Assembly (NCBI GenBank): GCA_964390645.1
Contig: CAYMLL010000036.1
Location: 1-35,123, forward strand
DNA: 35,123 bases
Direction: 5' to 3'
From: CAYMLL01 sp964390645
GTDB taxonomy: Bacteria; Planctomycetota; UBA8108
Below are positions 9,029 to 17,168 of this stretch, one piece after another. The translations under genes and the position numbers were made by a program. A model generated the notes under the pieces. It was not told the DNA's origin. It made no database searches and was given only the letters and a program-made list of their open reading frames with translations. The stretch's first letter is position 1, and every line of letters starts with the position of its first letter.

Positions 9029-9663
9029 CGCCTGGAGGACAGCCTCGAGAGAGCTCCCCCGACCAGAATCCAGAGGACAGCAGGCAGGACCGCGCTGAGA
9101 ACGAGCACCAGGCGTGGGCTCGTCGCGCCGACCCCTCCGAGAAAGGCGAACGTGAAGCCGAGCGGTACGCTGCCGCAGGCCAGCGACGCGAAGAAGCGGC
9201 CAGCCGGCATCTTGACGAGACCCGCAACGCACGCGACGACCTCGGGCAGAAGAGGCAGCCAGCGCGACAGAGCGACGGCCCAGCCGCCGACGCTCTGGAA
9301 GAGCTCGTGACCACGTCGCAGCTCGTTCTCCCCGACGATTCGCCGCGCGGCACGACGGCCGAGGAGACGGCACGCTCCGTACGCCACCGAGCCGGCGATG
9401 AAGGAGCCGGTCGAGGCGATCAGCCCACCGAGTAGCGGACCGTAGAGCGTCCCGAGCACCGTCATGACGACCGTCGCCGGCATCGGGAGCAGGATATCGG
9501 ACGTGATCAGCGCGACCCCCACGAGCCAGGCCCAGCTCCCCCACGAGTCGAAAACCTCTCGCGTACGCTCGGGCGAGAAGGCCACCTCGAACGCGTCTCC
9601 CCAGAACACGAACGGAAGCGCGAGCAGAACCGTCAGCACGGCAACAGTGACCCAGAGGCGCAT
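9025..9663 (-). CDS. VTT/DedA (TVP38/TMEM64-like, SNARE-associated) membrane protein
   Basis: This 212-residue integral membrane protein shows the VTT-domain pattern. An N-terminal membrane segment (about 4-22) is followed by a LLPMPATVVMTVLGTLYGP re-entrant-like segment (about 58-77), a Gly-rich GGLIASTGSFIAGSVAYG helix (about 79-96), a conserved-looking SRWLPLLPEVVACVAGLVKM stretch (about 132-151, with the Arg-x-Leu-Pro-x-x-Pro core), and two C-terminal helices (about 158-177 and 183-204). The family is linked to lipid scrambling and transport (DedA relatives carry undecaprenyl phosphate). It begins 3 bases after the stop of the large ATPase gene, so the two genes are very likely co-transcribed. 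Its TAG stop overlaps the TAA stop of the convergent kinase gene within four bases. The family call is firm; the substrate is unknown. Confidence 0.85.
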   Translation of the reverse strand: MRLWVTVAVLTVLLALPFVFWGDAFEVAFSPERTREVFDSWGSWAWLVGVALITSDILLPMPATVVMTVLGTLYGPLLGGLIASTGSFIAGSVAYGACRLLGRRAARRIVGENELRRGHELFQSVGGWAVALSRWLPLLPEVVACVAGLVKMPAGRFFASLACGSVPLGFTFAFLGGVGATSPRLVLVLSAVLPAVLWILVGGALSRLSSRR

Positions 9664-9666
9664 CGA

Positions 9667-12600
9667 TCAGCCTGCGTCGGCCGAGGCGGGGCGCTCACCC
9701 TCACCCCGACACACGAGGCGGACCCGCTTCGCCCCCAGCCGCTCGAGGCGCCGCTCGAGCTCCTCGACGAGCTCCTCACGGGTCCACGTGCGCCCGTGCA
9801 GGTCCACGAGGAGCGCTTCGAGGTCGATGTCCCGAACGAGCTCGGAACCGCCGAGATGGCGATCGAGCAAGTCGACATCCTCGACCGACGGCAGCGGCTC
9901 CGCCCCCTCGAGGTAGGCGCGCGCCGACTCCGCGCTGCCCGGACCGTCGTCGACCCACTGACGGACGCGCTCGCGCACGTCCCGCCGCGCGAAGAACGTC
10001 GTCAGCACGGTGCCGGCCCGCGCCCGGAGCTCCTCGAAGCGCCGCAGCTCGACGAGTACGGGACTGCCGGCGCCATCGAAGCCACACGCGCACAGCGGCT
10101 GGAAGTCGAGGTTGAGCAAGTCGCGACAGCGCAGGTCGAGAGCGCGAGCCTGACACGCCTCGATCTCCACGAGATCCGCACCCAGGCCCAGATGCTCGAC
10201 GCGCATCAAGGAATGCGCCTGCCAGCTCCACAGCTCGTGATCCTCGAGCTTCGCCCACCACGCATCGTGACGACGACCGTACTCGGCCTTGTACTCCTGC
10301 CAGGTGACGCGCGCGCGCTCGATCCACGCCTCGACGGCATCGGGATCGTCGAGATCCGGCGGCTCACGGACCTCGTCGAGCAGGCCGGCGAGCTCGGGCA
10401 CCCGGCGCTCGCGGATCAGCGGATGGTAGAAGAGATGACGAAAGCGCTCGAGGTCGGCGGCAATCCGGTCGAATCGCTCGGGCAGGTCGCCGAGGACGAC
10501 GACCGTGGCGAGAAAGCTCGTCGGCGCCGAGATGGCCTCGAGGAAGCTCGCGAGCGCGTCGAACGGGTGGGTCTCGGACTGGAGCACACGCCACTTCGTG
10601 ATAACGTCGCGCAGACGCTCGACGAGCTTCCTTCCCTGGTCGAGCTCCTCGAGCCGGACGCAGAGCCGGCCAAGGGTCTCGCACTGGGCCCTGCCCACCG
10701 CCTGCAGCAACCCGATCACCCGGCGCCCGGAGGTGACGGTCCACTCCTTCGGCAGCTTGATCCCCAACCCCTCGCCGAGCTGCTCGAGGGCTCGCGTCTG
10801 CGCCAGACTCAACGAGCGTCCCGGCACGATGCGATCGTACTGCAGCGGGTCGAGCTCGCTCGCGTGCGTCTCGCGATACGACGACTCGCCGCGAACGATG
10901 TCCAGCTCGCCGACAGCGAAGAGAACGATCAGGAGGAGGCGGACCTGATCGGGCACGAGTCCGTGAGGGCCGCTCGCGAGATGCTCGGCGATGACCCCCG
11001 GCGCCGGCTCGCCGTTGACGAGCGGCAGCACCGAGCGCACGAGGGCGCTGGTATCGAGCTTCGACGGGGTCGCGTAGCGCCTCCCCTTCCGCCTCAGCAG
11101 GCCCATCGGCACCAGGTAGCACTCCCGGACGAGCTGCACGTAGTCGTCCCCGTCGGCTTCCTCGAGCCCGTGCGCCACGAGGAAGCGCAGGAAGCGTCGA
11201 TACGCTTCACGCGGCAACGGGCCGGCCGTCGGCGCGACGGACTCGAACGACGGATGGCGACGGCGGAGAATCCACAGGGCGTGGAAGTCGAGCCACTCGC
11301 GGAGCGACATCCGCAAGTGCCCGCGCGGCGACTGCTCGACGGCGCCGGTCGGCCCGACGATGCGCGCCCCTGCAAGAGAGCTCCGCAGGCGCGAGCGCAG
11401 CACGTCGACGAGCTCGGCGATACGTGCGCCGATCCTGTCGCGCAGCTCACCACGCGCCGAGCCGTCGCGAAGACGCACGAGCGCCGCGAGCTCGACGGTG
11501 TCGTCGCCCGGGTCCAACGGCTCGGGAATCAGCGTCCAGACGCCCGGAGCCGGTCGTGGCTCACCCCACGGCAGGCGGACGCAGAGCGCGACCGGTGCGT
11601 CGGTCTGCGCCACGGCGGAGCCGAAGAAGACGCGGTACTCTCGCTCGTGGAAGCTCCACGTGACCTGTCGCACCTGCCACTCGTCGCGAGGCAACACGAA
11701 GGGATGAGACCCGTCGTCATCGAGAGCCGACACCGCGACCTCGAAGACACCGACGCCCCAGCCCTGCAGCTCCTGCATCTCTCGTTCGACACGTCGCGTG
11801 AAGATTTCCTCGCCGTCGTCCTCGAGTCTCAGCGAGTAGACGCCCTTCTGCCGGGCGACGAAGCGCCCCTTCTCGACGAGAGCGTCGAGCACACGCTCGA
11901 CGATGCGGAGGTTGAGCGTAGAATCGACCCGGGACGCCCTGTAGAGCAGCCAGCAGGAGGCCTCCTCGACCGTCATGCCGGCACGCGACGGCGAGAGGTG
12001 GGTCAGGATCAGGAGGTCGATCAGCCGCGACGCGAGATCACTCAGCGCCGACGTCTCGAAGATCTCCCCCATGCAGCGTTCGTACCACGGAAGCAGGCGC
12101 TGGCCGATCTCGAGGAACTCGGGCTGGAAGTCGAAGAGGTCGCGAAAGTGAGCGACGATCGAGTCGGGGGCGATGAGGCTCCCCCACGGCTCGTCGAGGA
12201 ACGGCGGGATGCCGCGATCCTCGCGGCCCCGTAGACGCGTGGTGACGAAGTCGACGACGCCGCGCGCCTGCGAGAAGCGGTCCCGGACCTCCTCGAGCAG
12301 CTCGAGCGTCGCAGGGTGAACCGGGTAGACATCACCCAGGACGTCGAGGTCGAGCGAGGATCCGGGCAGCGCCTCACGGATCTCGTCGACGAGCCTCTCG
12401 ACCATCTCACGGTAGCCGTCCCTCTTGACGATGATGCTCGAGGCGACGAGATCGTGCACGTGGGCAGGTGTCAGGAAATACCGCAGCGGATAGCGGTCCT
12501 TGATCTTGCGGTAGAGGTCATCGTCGAGGTCGCCGGTGTGCTCGATCTGCTCCTGCATCGCCGCGAGAATCCAGAAACGTTCGTCCTGGGCCCACTCCCC

Positions 12601-13143
12601 GAGAAACTGCAGGAAGCGGACGTCCTCGTTGAAGGCGCGGCGGTCGCGCTTGGAGCGCAGGAACTCGGACAGCTCGTCGAGGACGAGAAGCACTCCGCGT
12701 GCGGAGCCAGCCGTCGCGGCGTGCCAGGCGTCGCGACGGTCACCCGAGCCGACATCGACGCCGAGGTTGCCGGCGACGATATCCTCGAGCGTCATCTCGG
12801 CCCGGAAATTCAGCAGCGAGATCGCGTGCACCTGCGGTGCGGTCGCGTCGTCGTCGAGCAGGGTTCCGGCCTCGATCGCGCGGGTCAAGTAGGCGAGAAA
12901 GTGCGACTTCCCCGAGCCGTACTGGCCGATCAGGAACATGCCGCATCCAGCGTCACGCGACAGCACATGACGCAGGGACGCAAGGTGACGATCGACATCC
13001 GGCGTCAGCTGGTATGCCGAGACGATCCAGTCGGCGGGCTCGGCCAGATGATCGAGTCGCACGACAGTCGGATGCGCCTGTACCTCGACCAGCTCGCGAA
13101 TCGTCCGCGGGAACTCGATCGTCCGGGGTTCGCTCGTCGCCAT
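9667..13143 (-). CDS. Large P-loop ATPase, BrxC/PglY/DUF6079-like, without other BREX genes
   Basis: This 1158-residue cytoplasmic protein has an N-terminal ATPase module: a lead-in (about 15-60) of the kind seen before the P-loop in DUF6079 and BrxC/PglY proteins, Walker A GQYGSGKSHF (73-82; Lys79, Ser80), Walker B VLLVLDELSEFL (151-162; Asp156, Glu157) and a sensor-like ILAAMQEQI (192-200). The GSGKSH form with His after the P-loop Ser is typical of this group, whose best-known members belong to BREX and Pgl phage defence. The remaining 900 residues are mainly helical, with winged-helix-like stretches (for example about 400-460) and a CACGF cysteine pair near residue 1040. I chose ATG 13143 (MATSEP) rather than the upstream frame start because a -10-like box lies just before it and the extension has no protein character. 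No methylase, PglZ or Lon-like gene is nearby. Its exact role is unknown. Confidence 0.75.
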   Translation of the reverse strand: MATSEPRTIEFPRTIRELVEVQAHPTVVRLDHLAEPADWIVSAYQLTPDVDRHLASLRHVLSRDAGCGMFLIGQYGSGKSHFLAYLTRAIEAGTLLDDDATAPQVHAISLLNFRAEMTLEDIVAGNLGVDVGSGDRRDAWHAATAGSARGVLLVLDELSEFLRSKRDRRAFNEDVRFLQFLGEWAQDERFWILAAMQEQIEHTGDLDDDLYRKIKDRYPLRYFLTPAHVHDLVASSIIVKRDGYREMVERLVDEIREALPGSSLDLDVLGDVYPVHPATLELLEEVRDRFSQARGVVDFVTTRLRGREDRGIPPFLDEPWGSLIAPDSIVAHFRDLFDFQPEFLEIGQRLLPWYERCMGEIFETSALSDLASRLIDLLILTHLSPSRAGMTVEEASCWLLYRASRVDSTLNLRIVERVLDALVEKGRFVARQKGVYSLRLEDDGEEIFTRRVEREMQELQGWGVGVFEVAVSALDDDGSHPFVLPRDEWQVRQVTWSFHEREYRVFFGSAVAQTDAPVALCVRLPWGEPRPAPGVWTLIPEPLDPGDDTVELAALVRLRDGSARGELRDRIGARIAELVDVLRSRLRSSLAGARIVGPTGAVEQSPRGHLRMSLREWLDFHALWILRRRHPSFESVAPTAGPLPREAYRRFLRFLVAHGLEEADGDDYVQLVRECYLVPMGLLRRKGRRYATPSKLDTSALVRSVLPLVNGEPAPGVIAEHLASGPHGLVPDQVRLLLIVLFAVGELDIVRGESSYRETHASELDPLQYDRIVPGRSLSLAQTRALEQLGEGLGIKLPKEWTVTSGRRVIGLLQAVGRAQCETLGRLCVRLEELDQGRKLVERLRDVITKWRVLQSETHPFDALASFLEAISAPTSFLATVVVLGDLPERFDRIAADLERFRHLFYHPLIRERRVPELAGLLDEVREPPDLDDPDAVEAWIERARVTWQEYKAEYGRRHDAWWAKLEDHELWSWQAHSLMRVEHLGLGADLVEIEACQARALDLRCRDLLNLDFQPLCACGFDGAGSPVLVELRRFEELRARAGTVLTTFFARRDVRERVRQWVDDGPGSAESARAYLEGAEPLPSVEDVDLLDRHLGGSELVRDIDLEALLVDLHGRTWTREELVEELERRLERLGAKRVRLVCRGEGERPASADAG

Positions 13144-13169
13144 CGATCCTGCCACGCAGTTGAGCGCGT

Positions 13170-13175
13170 ATCCTA
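13170..13175 (-). promoter_or_regulatory. TAGGAT -10-like box for the large ATPase gene
   Basis: On the minus strand TAGGAT lies 26 bases before ATG 13143, the same hexamer as the -10 of the promoter at 34044-34072. The hexamer 17 bases upstream is TGTGCA, a poor -35; TTGCTG lies 21 bases upstream. Transcription would begin near 13163, leaving a leader of about 20 bases. Confidence 0.3.
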
Positions 13176-13266
13176 CTCCGCGGAGGAGCGATTGCACAGC
13201 AAGAGAAAGAAGCTGCCTCTTTTGCTGACGCATCAGGTACGCTGCGGCATCGATCGGAGCTGACCA

Positions 13267-14148
13267 TTGATCGAGGACCTGGCAAGAGAGATCGATCGAG
13301 CCATCCGCCGGGGCGATCTCGACACCGCCGAGGAGAAGCTCAAACGACTGCGCGCCCTGGCGCCCGTGGCGGTCGAGACGCGCGGACTCGAGCTCTCGCT
13401 GCTATTGCGCCGCGGCCGGCTCGAGGAGGCCGCACGGCTGGCGGACCAGGTCGTCGAGCAGTTTGCGGCATCGGCGAGGATCTGGTACCTCGCCGGTCTC
13501 GTCGCGTACCGTCGCAAACGCTACGAGGTCGCCGAGAAGCGGCTTCGCGAGAGCGAGCGACTCCACCGACACGACCGCACGAGACGTCAGATCGGCAAGA
13601 CCCTGACGCAGCTCGGACGCTTCGAGGCCGCGGAGCCCCTCCTCCTTGACCTCGTCGATCGCCACCCCGAGTGCCGCATCGATCTGGCCTGGCTCCACGA
13701 GCGACGCGGAAGACCGGACCGCGCGCTCGAGGAGCTCGAGATCTACCTGAAAGGACGGCCGAACGATCGCTTCGCGGCCTCCGAACGGCTGCGACTGCGC
13801 GCGGAATCGCTCGAGCTCCAGGAGCTGCGCAAGGAGGTCGAGACGCTGCAGGAGCTCGGCGAGCCCCTGCCCCCCGAGCTCCTGCCCCGCTACTGCGAGA
13901 GCCTCATCCGCGGCGGCGCGGCCGGACCGCTGCGCCGCTTCGTCGCCGCACGCATCGACGACATCCCTCCCTACGTCGCGTCCCGCATGGCGTGGCAGTG
14001 CTACCGGCTGGCGGTCTGGGACGTCGCGCTCGATCTCTTCCTGCACGCGGTGCCCGGCCGGCGGCACGACGAGAAGCTCGTCAACGCGATGCTCAAGGCG
14101 GCGCGCCGATCGGGTCGTGAGGCGGAGGCCTGCCGGGCCCTGGAGTGA
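13267..14148 (+). CDS. TPR-repeat protein
   Basis: This 293-residue protein is built almost wholly of tetratricopeptide-like helical hairpins. Repeats can be seen at about 5-37 (AIRRGDLDTAEEKLKRL), 38-70 (LRRGRLEEAARLADQV), 72-104 (LVAYRRKRYEVAEKRL), 105-135 (LTQLGRFEAAEPLLLDL) and 140-172 (HERRGRPDRALEELEIYL), with weaker helices to the end. There is no signal peptide or membrane segment, so it is probably a cytoplasmic scaffold. It starts with TTG; an in-frame TGA lies two codons upstream and GGAG stands 7 bases before the TTG, which together fix the start. It is transcribed divergently from the large P-loop ATPase, so the two may share regulation. A functional link with that ATPase is an inference from position only. 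Confidence 0.75.
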   Translation: MIEDLAREIDRAIRRGDLDTAEEKLKRLRALAPVAVETRGLELSLLLRRGRLEEAARLADQVVEQFAASARIWYLAGLVAYRRKRYEVAEKRLRESERLHRHDRTRRQIGKTLTQLGRFEAAEPLLLDLVDRHPECRIDLAWLHERRGRPDRALEELEIYLKGRPNDRFAASERLRLRAESLELQELRKEVETLQELGEPLPPELLPRYCESLIRGGAAGPLRRFVAARIDDIPPYVASRMAWQCYRLAVWDVALDLFLHAVPGRRHDEKLVNAMLKAARRSGREAEACRALE

Positions 14149-14160
14149 GCCCCCCGACCA

Positions 14161-14179
14161 GGTCCGGTGCGCCCGGACC
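14161..14179. terminator. Hairpin between convergent genes
   Basis: GGTCCGG (14161-14167) and CCGGACC (14173-14179) form a perfect 7-base-pair stem with a TGCGC loop in the 69-base gap between the converging TPR and DAHP synthase genes. There is no T-tract on either strand, so it would be a bidirectional terminator of non-classical form, or simply a stable hairpin. Confidence 0.4.
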
Positions 14180-14217
14180 GTCCGGACAGGCGACCCGCGA
14201 CGGCCCCGGGGGCTGCT

Positions 14218-15570
14218 TCACGAAGATACCGACGGCCGCTTCAGGCGCTCCGCGATCAGCATCGCCATCTCCAGCGACTGCCCCGCGTTCAGACGCGGGT
14301 CGACCTGCGTCTTGTACGCGGTCGACAGGTCGGACTCCGTCAGCCCACAGGCACCACCGATGCACTCGGTGACGTTCTCTCCGGTGAGCTCGAAGTGGAC
14401 GCCACCGAGGACCGAGTCGCTCCCCTGGTGAATCTCCAGGGCCTTCTCGAGCTCCCCGAGCACGTTGTCGAAGTTGCGCGTCTTGAGGCCCTCGCTCGTC
14501 GACTCCGTGTTGCCGTGCATCGGGTCACAGCACCAGCTGACGGTCAAGCCGGCGTCGCGGACCGCGTCGACGAGCGGTGGCAGATGCGCGTCGATCCGGT
14601 CGATCCCGAAGCGGTGGATCAGCGTGACGCGCCCGGGCTCGTTGGCCGGATCGAGGCGATGGATGAGCTCGACGAGCTCGTCGGCGATCATCGACGGGCC
14701 GACCTTGACGCCGATCGGATTCTCGATGCCGCGGAAGTACTCGACGTGCGCGCCATCGACCTCACGGGTCCGATCGCCGATCCAGGGAAAGTGCGTGGCG
14801 AGATTGTACCAGCCGGTGCGACGCGGGACCTTGCGCGTCTGCGCCTGCTCGTAGTCGAGGTGGAGGCCCTCGTGCGAGCTGTAGAAGTCGACTCGGTGAA
14901 TGTCGCCGTCACTGCCCGAGGCCACCGACTCGACGAAGTGGATCGCCTCGCGAATCGCGTCGACGATTCCGCCGTACCGGCACGCGAGCGACTCGTCGTT
15001 GACGAAGCCGAGGTCCCAGTACTCGGGGTGATGAAGATCGGCGAATCCGCCCGCGGCGAGCGAGCGGATGAAGTTCATCGTCATCGCCGAACGCTCGTAG
15101 GCGCGCAGAAGGCGCTCCGGATCCGGAACCCGCTCCTCGGTCGAGAAGCCGAGCTGGTTCACCATGTCCCCCCGATAGCTCGGCAGCTCCTCGTCGCCAC
15201 GCTTCTCGATGTCGCTCGACCGCGGCTTGGCGTACTGACCGGCAAAGCGGCCGACCCGCGTCACCTTCCTCTTGCCTCCGTAGAGCAGCACGAGACTCAT
15301 CTGCAGCAGGATCTTGAGCTTCGCGGCGATGATCTCGGATCGGCAGTCCGCGAAGTCCTCGGCGCAATCCCCTCCCTGGAGCACGAAGGCCTCCCCCCTC
15401 GCAGCACGCGCGACGTCCTCCTTCAACGACTCGACCTCCCAGCTGGTCACCAGCGGAGGAAGGGTCGCGAGCTGCTCGAGCACTTCGTGGAGCGCACGGG
15501 CGTCGGGATAGCTCGGCATCTGCTGGACGGCACGGGTTCTCCACGAGTCAGGGGACCACGGGTTGGACAT
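14218..15570 (-). CDS. Class II 3-deoxy-7-phosphoheptulonate (DAHP) synthase
   Basis: The enzyme condenses phosphoenolpyruvate and erythrose 4-phosphate to DAHP, the first step of the shikimate pathway to aromatic amino acids. It is the plant/class II form. Diagnostic stretches, numbered from ATG 15570, are SPDSWRTRAVQQMPSYPD (5-22), the metal-site QGGDCAEDF (about 64-72), AKPRSSD (about 112-118), YRGDMVNQLGF (about 130-140), SSHEGLHLDYEQAQTRK (about 230-246), GVKVGPSM (about 284-291), TLIHRFG and CCDPMHGNT (about 350-358). Length, 450 residues, suits the family. The frame also has a GTG start at 15627 giving 19 more low-complexity residues; I favour ATG 15570 because the family usually begins shortly before the WSPDSWR motif. 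However, the promoter at 15639-15666 would place the transcript start only 5 bases before GTG 15627, so the longer form remains possible. It is divergent from serC. Confidence 0.95.
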   Translation of the reverse strand: MSNPWSPDSWRTRAVQQMPSYPDARALHEVLEQLATLPPLVTSWEVESLKEDVARAARGEAFVLQGGDCAEDFADCRSEIIAAKLKILLQMSLVLLYGGKRKVTRVGRFAGQYAKPRSSDIEKRGDEELPSYRGDMVNQLGFSTEERVPDPERLLRAYERSAMTMNFIRSLAAGGFADLHHPEYWDLGFVNDESLACRYGGIVDAIREAIHFVESVASGSDGDIHRVDFYSSHEGLHLDYEQAQTRKVPRRTGWYNLATHFPWIGDRTREVDGAHVEYFRGIENPIGVKVGPSMIADELVELIHRLDPANEPGRVTLIHRFGIDRIDAHLPPLVDAVRDAGLTVSWCCDPMHGNTESTSEGLKTRNFDNVLGELEKALEIHQGSDSVLGGVHFELTGENVTECIGGACGLTESDLSTAYKTQVDPRLNAGQSLEMAMLIAERLKRPSVSS

Positions 15571-15638
15571 GGGGTCTGGACGCGCGGAGGCGACCTCCGA
15601 AGGGGGGAGAGGAGAAGTAACCGACACCGGATCGGCCC

Positions 15639-15666
15639 ACGATAGCGTATGGCCGTGTCACATCAA
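15639..15666 (-). promoter_or_regulatory. Candidate promoter for DAHP synthase
   Basis: On the minus strand TTGATG (15666-15661) and TATCGT (15644-15639) have a 16-base spacer. Transcription would begin near 15632, 5 bases before GTG 15627 and 62 bases before ATG 15570. Confidence 0.4.
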
Positions 15667-15754
15667 CGCGCCAGCAGCCCCGCGTTACTTTACATTCTCG
15701 GCCGCCGACCGGTCCGATCGTCACCAATTCACAGGGGTTTTGGCCGCTTTTTGA

Positions 15755-15769
15755 GCTGTCCCGGACAGC
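15755..15769. promoter_or_regulatory. Perfect inverted repeat upstream of serC, possible operator
   Basis: GCTGTCC (15755-15761) and GGACAGC (15763-15769) form a perfect 7+7 palindrome around a single central C. With a one-base centre it cannot fold into an RNA hairpin well, so a binding site for a dimeric repressor or activator is more likely. It covers the -35 region of the serC promoter candidate. Confidence 0.35.
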
Positions 15770-15785
15770 ACCGATTCCCTACACT
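15757..15785 (+). promoter_or_regulatory. Candidate serC promoter
   Basis: TACACT (15780-15785) is a fair -10 box; TGTCCC (15757-15762) lies 17 bases upstream and is a weak -35 overlapping the palindrome. TTGAGC at 15751 is a better hexamer but 23 bases away. Transcription would begin about 7 bases before ATG 15799, giving a near-leaderless mRNA. Confidence 0.35.
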
Positions 15786-15798
15786 CTCGGACTCGAAC

Positions 15799-16938
15799 AT
15801 GCAACCGATCGAGCGTCCCTCCAACCCATGCTTCTCCTCGGGCCCCTGCGCGAAGCGCCCCGGGTGGAGCCTGCTCGGGCTCGACGACGCCTGTCTGGGA
15901 CGATCCCATCGCTCCGCGGACGGACGCTCGAAACTCGGCGAGACCATCGACCGCTCGCGCGCCATTCTCGGAATCCCCGACGATCACCGCATCGGCATCG
16001 TCGGCGGATCGGACACGGGCGCCGTCGAGATGGCCCTGTGGTCGCTGCTCGGCGCGCGGGGCGTGGACGTCCTCGCCTGGGAGAGCTTCGGTAAGGGCTG
16101 GGTCACCGACATCGTCGGGCAGCTGAAGCTCGAGGACGTGCGGGTGCTGGAGGCGGACTACGGCGAGATTCCCGACCTCGCGACCGTCGATTGCGATCGC
16201 GATGTCGTCTTCACCTGGAACGGCACGACTTCCGGCGTTCGAGTCCCCGACGGCGATTGGATCGCCCCGGACCGTGGCGGTTTGACCATCTGCGATGCCA
16301 CCTCGGCCGTCTTCGCCATGGACCTGCCTTGGGAGAGGCTAGACGTCGTCACCTACTCGTGGCAGAAGGTCCTCGGCGGCGAGGCACAGCACGGGGTGCT
16401 GGTCCTCGGACCACGCGCGGTCGAGCGTCTGGAGAGCTACCGCCCGGAGCGACCGCTGCCGAAGCTCTTCCGGCTGACAAAGGGTGGCAAGCTGATCGAG
16501 GGAATCTTCCGCGGCGACACGATCAACACGCCATCACTCCTCTGCGTCGAGGACGTGCTCGACGCCCTCGTATGGGCCGAGTCCGTCGGCGGGCTGCCCG
16601 GTCTCGTCGAGCGCAGCCGACGGAACCTCGAGGCCGTCGCCGCGTGGGCCGGACCGAGCGACTGGGTCGACATGCTCGCCCGGGATCCGGCGACGCGCTC
16701 GAGCACGTCGATCTGCCTGCGCGTGACGACGGACGGCGACCGCGACACGAGGAGCGCGCACGCCGCAGGAGTGGCCCGGCTGCTCGAATCCGAGTCGGTC
16801 GCGTACGACATCGGTGCGTACCGCGACGCCCCGCCCGGTCTGCGGCTGTGGGGCGGAGCGACCGTCGACACCCACGACCTCGAGACCCTTTTCCCGTGGC
16901 TCGACTGGGCCCACGACCAGGCGACGCCGGCGAGCTGA
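15799..16938 (+). CDS. serC: Phosphoserine aminotransferase
   Basis: This PLP enzyme converts 3-phosphohydroxypyruvate and glutamate to phosphoserine in serine synthesis. The 379-residue sequence matches the SerC subgroup known from alphaproteobacteria and methanogens (TIGR01365 type): the N-terminal NPCFSSGPCAKRPGWSL (9-25), LGRSHRS (33-39), SDTGAVEMALWSLLGARGVD (70-89), a WESFGKGWVTD segment (about 93-103), FTWNGTTSGVRVP (about 138-150), CDATSAVFAMD, the PLP-lysine motif SWQKVLGGEAQHG with Lys190, and FRLTKGGKLIEGIFRGDTIN. I chose ATG 15799 because the homologous part begins 8 residues in and the frame start at 15649 adds 50 residues without family character. No Shine-Dalgarno sequence precedes it, in keeping with the short leader predicted from the promoter. 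serA and serB are not in the window. Confidence 0.95.
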   Translation: MQPIERPSNPCFSSGPCAKRPGWSLLGLDDACLGRSHRSADGRSKLGETIDRSRAILGIPDDHRIGIVGGSDTGAVEMALWSLLGARGVDVLAWESFGKGWVTDIVGQLKLEDVRVLEADYGEIPDLATVDCDRDVVFTWNGTTSGVRVPDGDWIAPDRGGLTICDATSAVFAMDLPWERLDVVTYSWQKVLGGEAQHGVLVLGPRAVERLESYRPERPLPKLFRLTKGGKLIEGIFRGDTINTPSLLCVEDVLDALVWAESVGGLPGLVERSRRNLEAVAAWAGPSDWVDMLARDPATRSSTSICLRVTTDGDRDTRSAHAAGVARLLESESVAYDIGAYRDAPPGLRLWGGATVDTHDLETLFPWLDWAHDQATPAS

Positions 16939-16981
16939 CACGGACAGACCGCGGACGCGCAGACACGCGGACATTCTCGAC

Positions 16982-16994
16982 GGGGCGGAGCCCC
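16982..16994 (+). terminator. Small GC hairpin after serC
   Basis: GGGGC (16982-16986) pairs with GCCCC (16990-16994) around a GGA loop, 43 bases after the serC stop. No T-tract follows, so it is a weak terminator candidate. The rest of the 230-base gap to the next gene shows nothing clear. Confidence 0.2.
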
Positions 16995-17168
16995 CCCGAG
17001 GCGGTCCACACCGCGCCGGAATCCGTTGAGGACGCCGCCCGCTTCGGGTGACAATGAGTCAGCAGCCACACGACAAGTGCCGGACTTCCGCGAATCGACG
17101 GACGCCGCCGACCGGAGCCGGAATCGGATCCCGCACTCGACCGCTCTCGAGCCCACGAACACGACACC

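Noticed and set aside
9796..12234. Plus-strand open frame of 812 codons
   Set aside because: It is the complement of the large P-loop ATPase gene, which has Walker motifs and operon spacing. Long antisense frames are expected at this GC content.
9667..13143. A complete BREX or Pgl phage-defence locus
   Set aside because: Only a BrxC/PglY-like ATPase is present. No methylase, alkaline-phosphatase-domain, Lon-like or kinase gene is found in the flanking sequence.
16991..16997. C7 homopolymer after serC
   Set aside because: It lies in non-coding DNA of high GC content; a run of seven is not notable.
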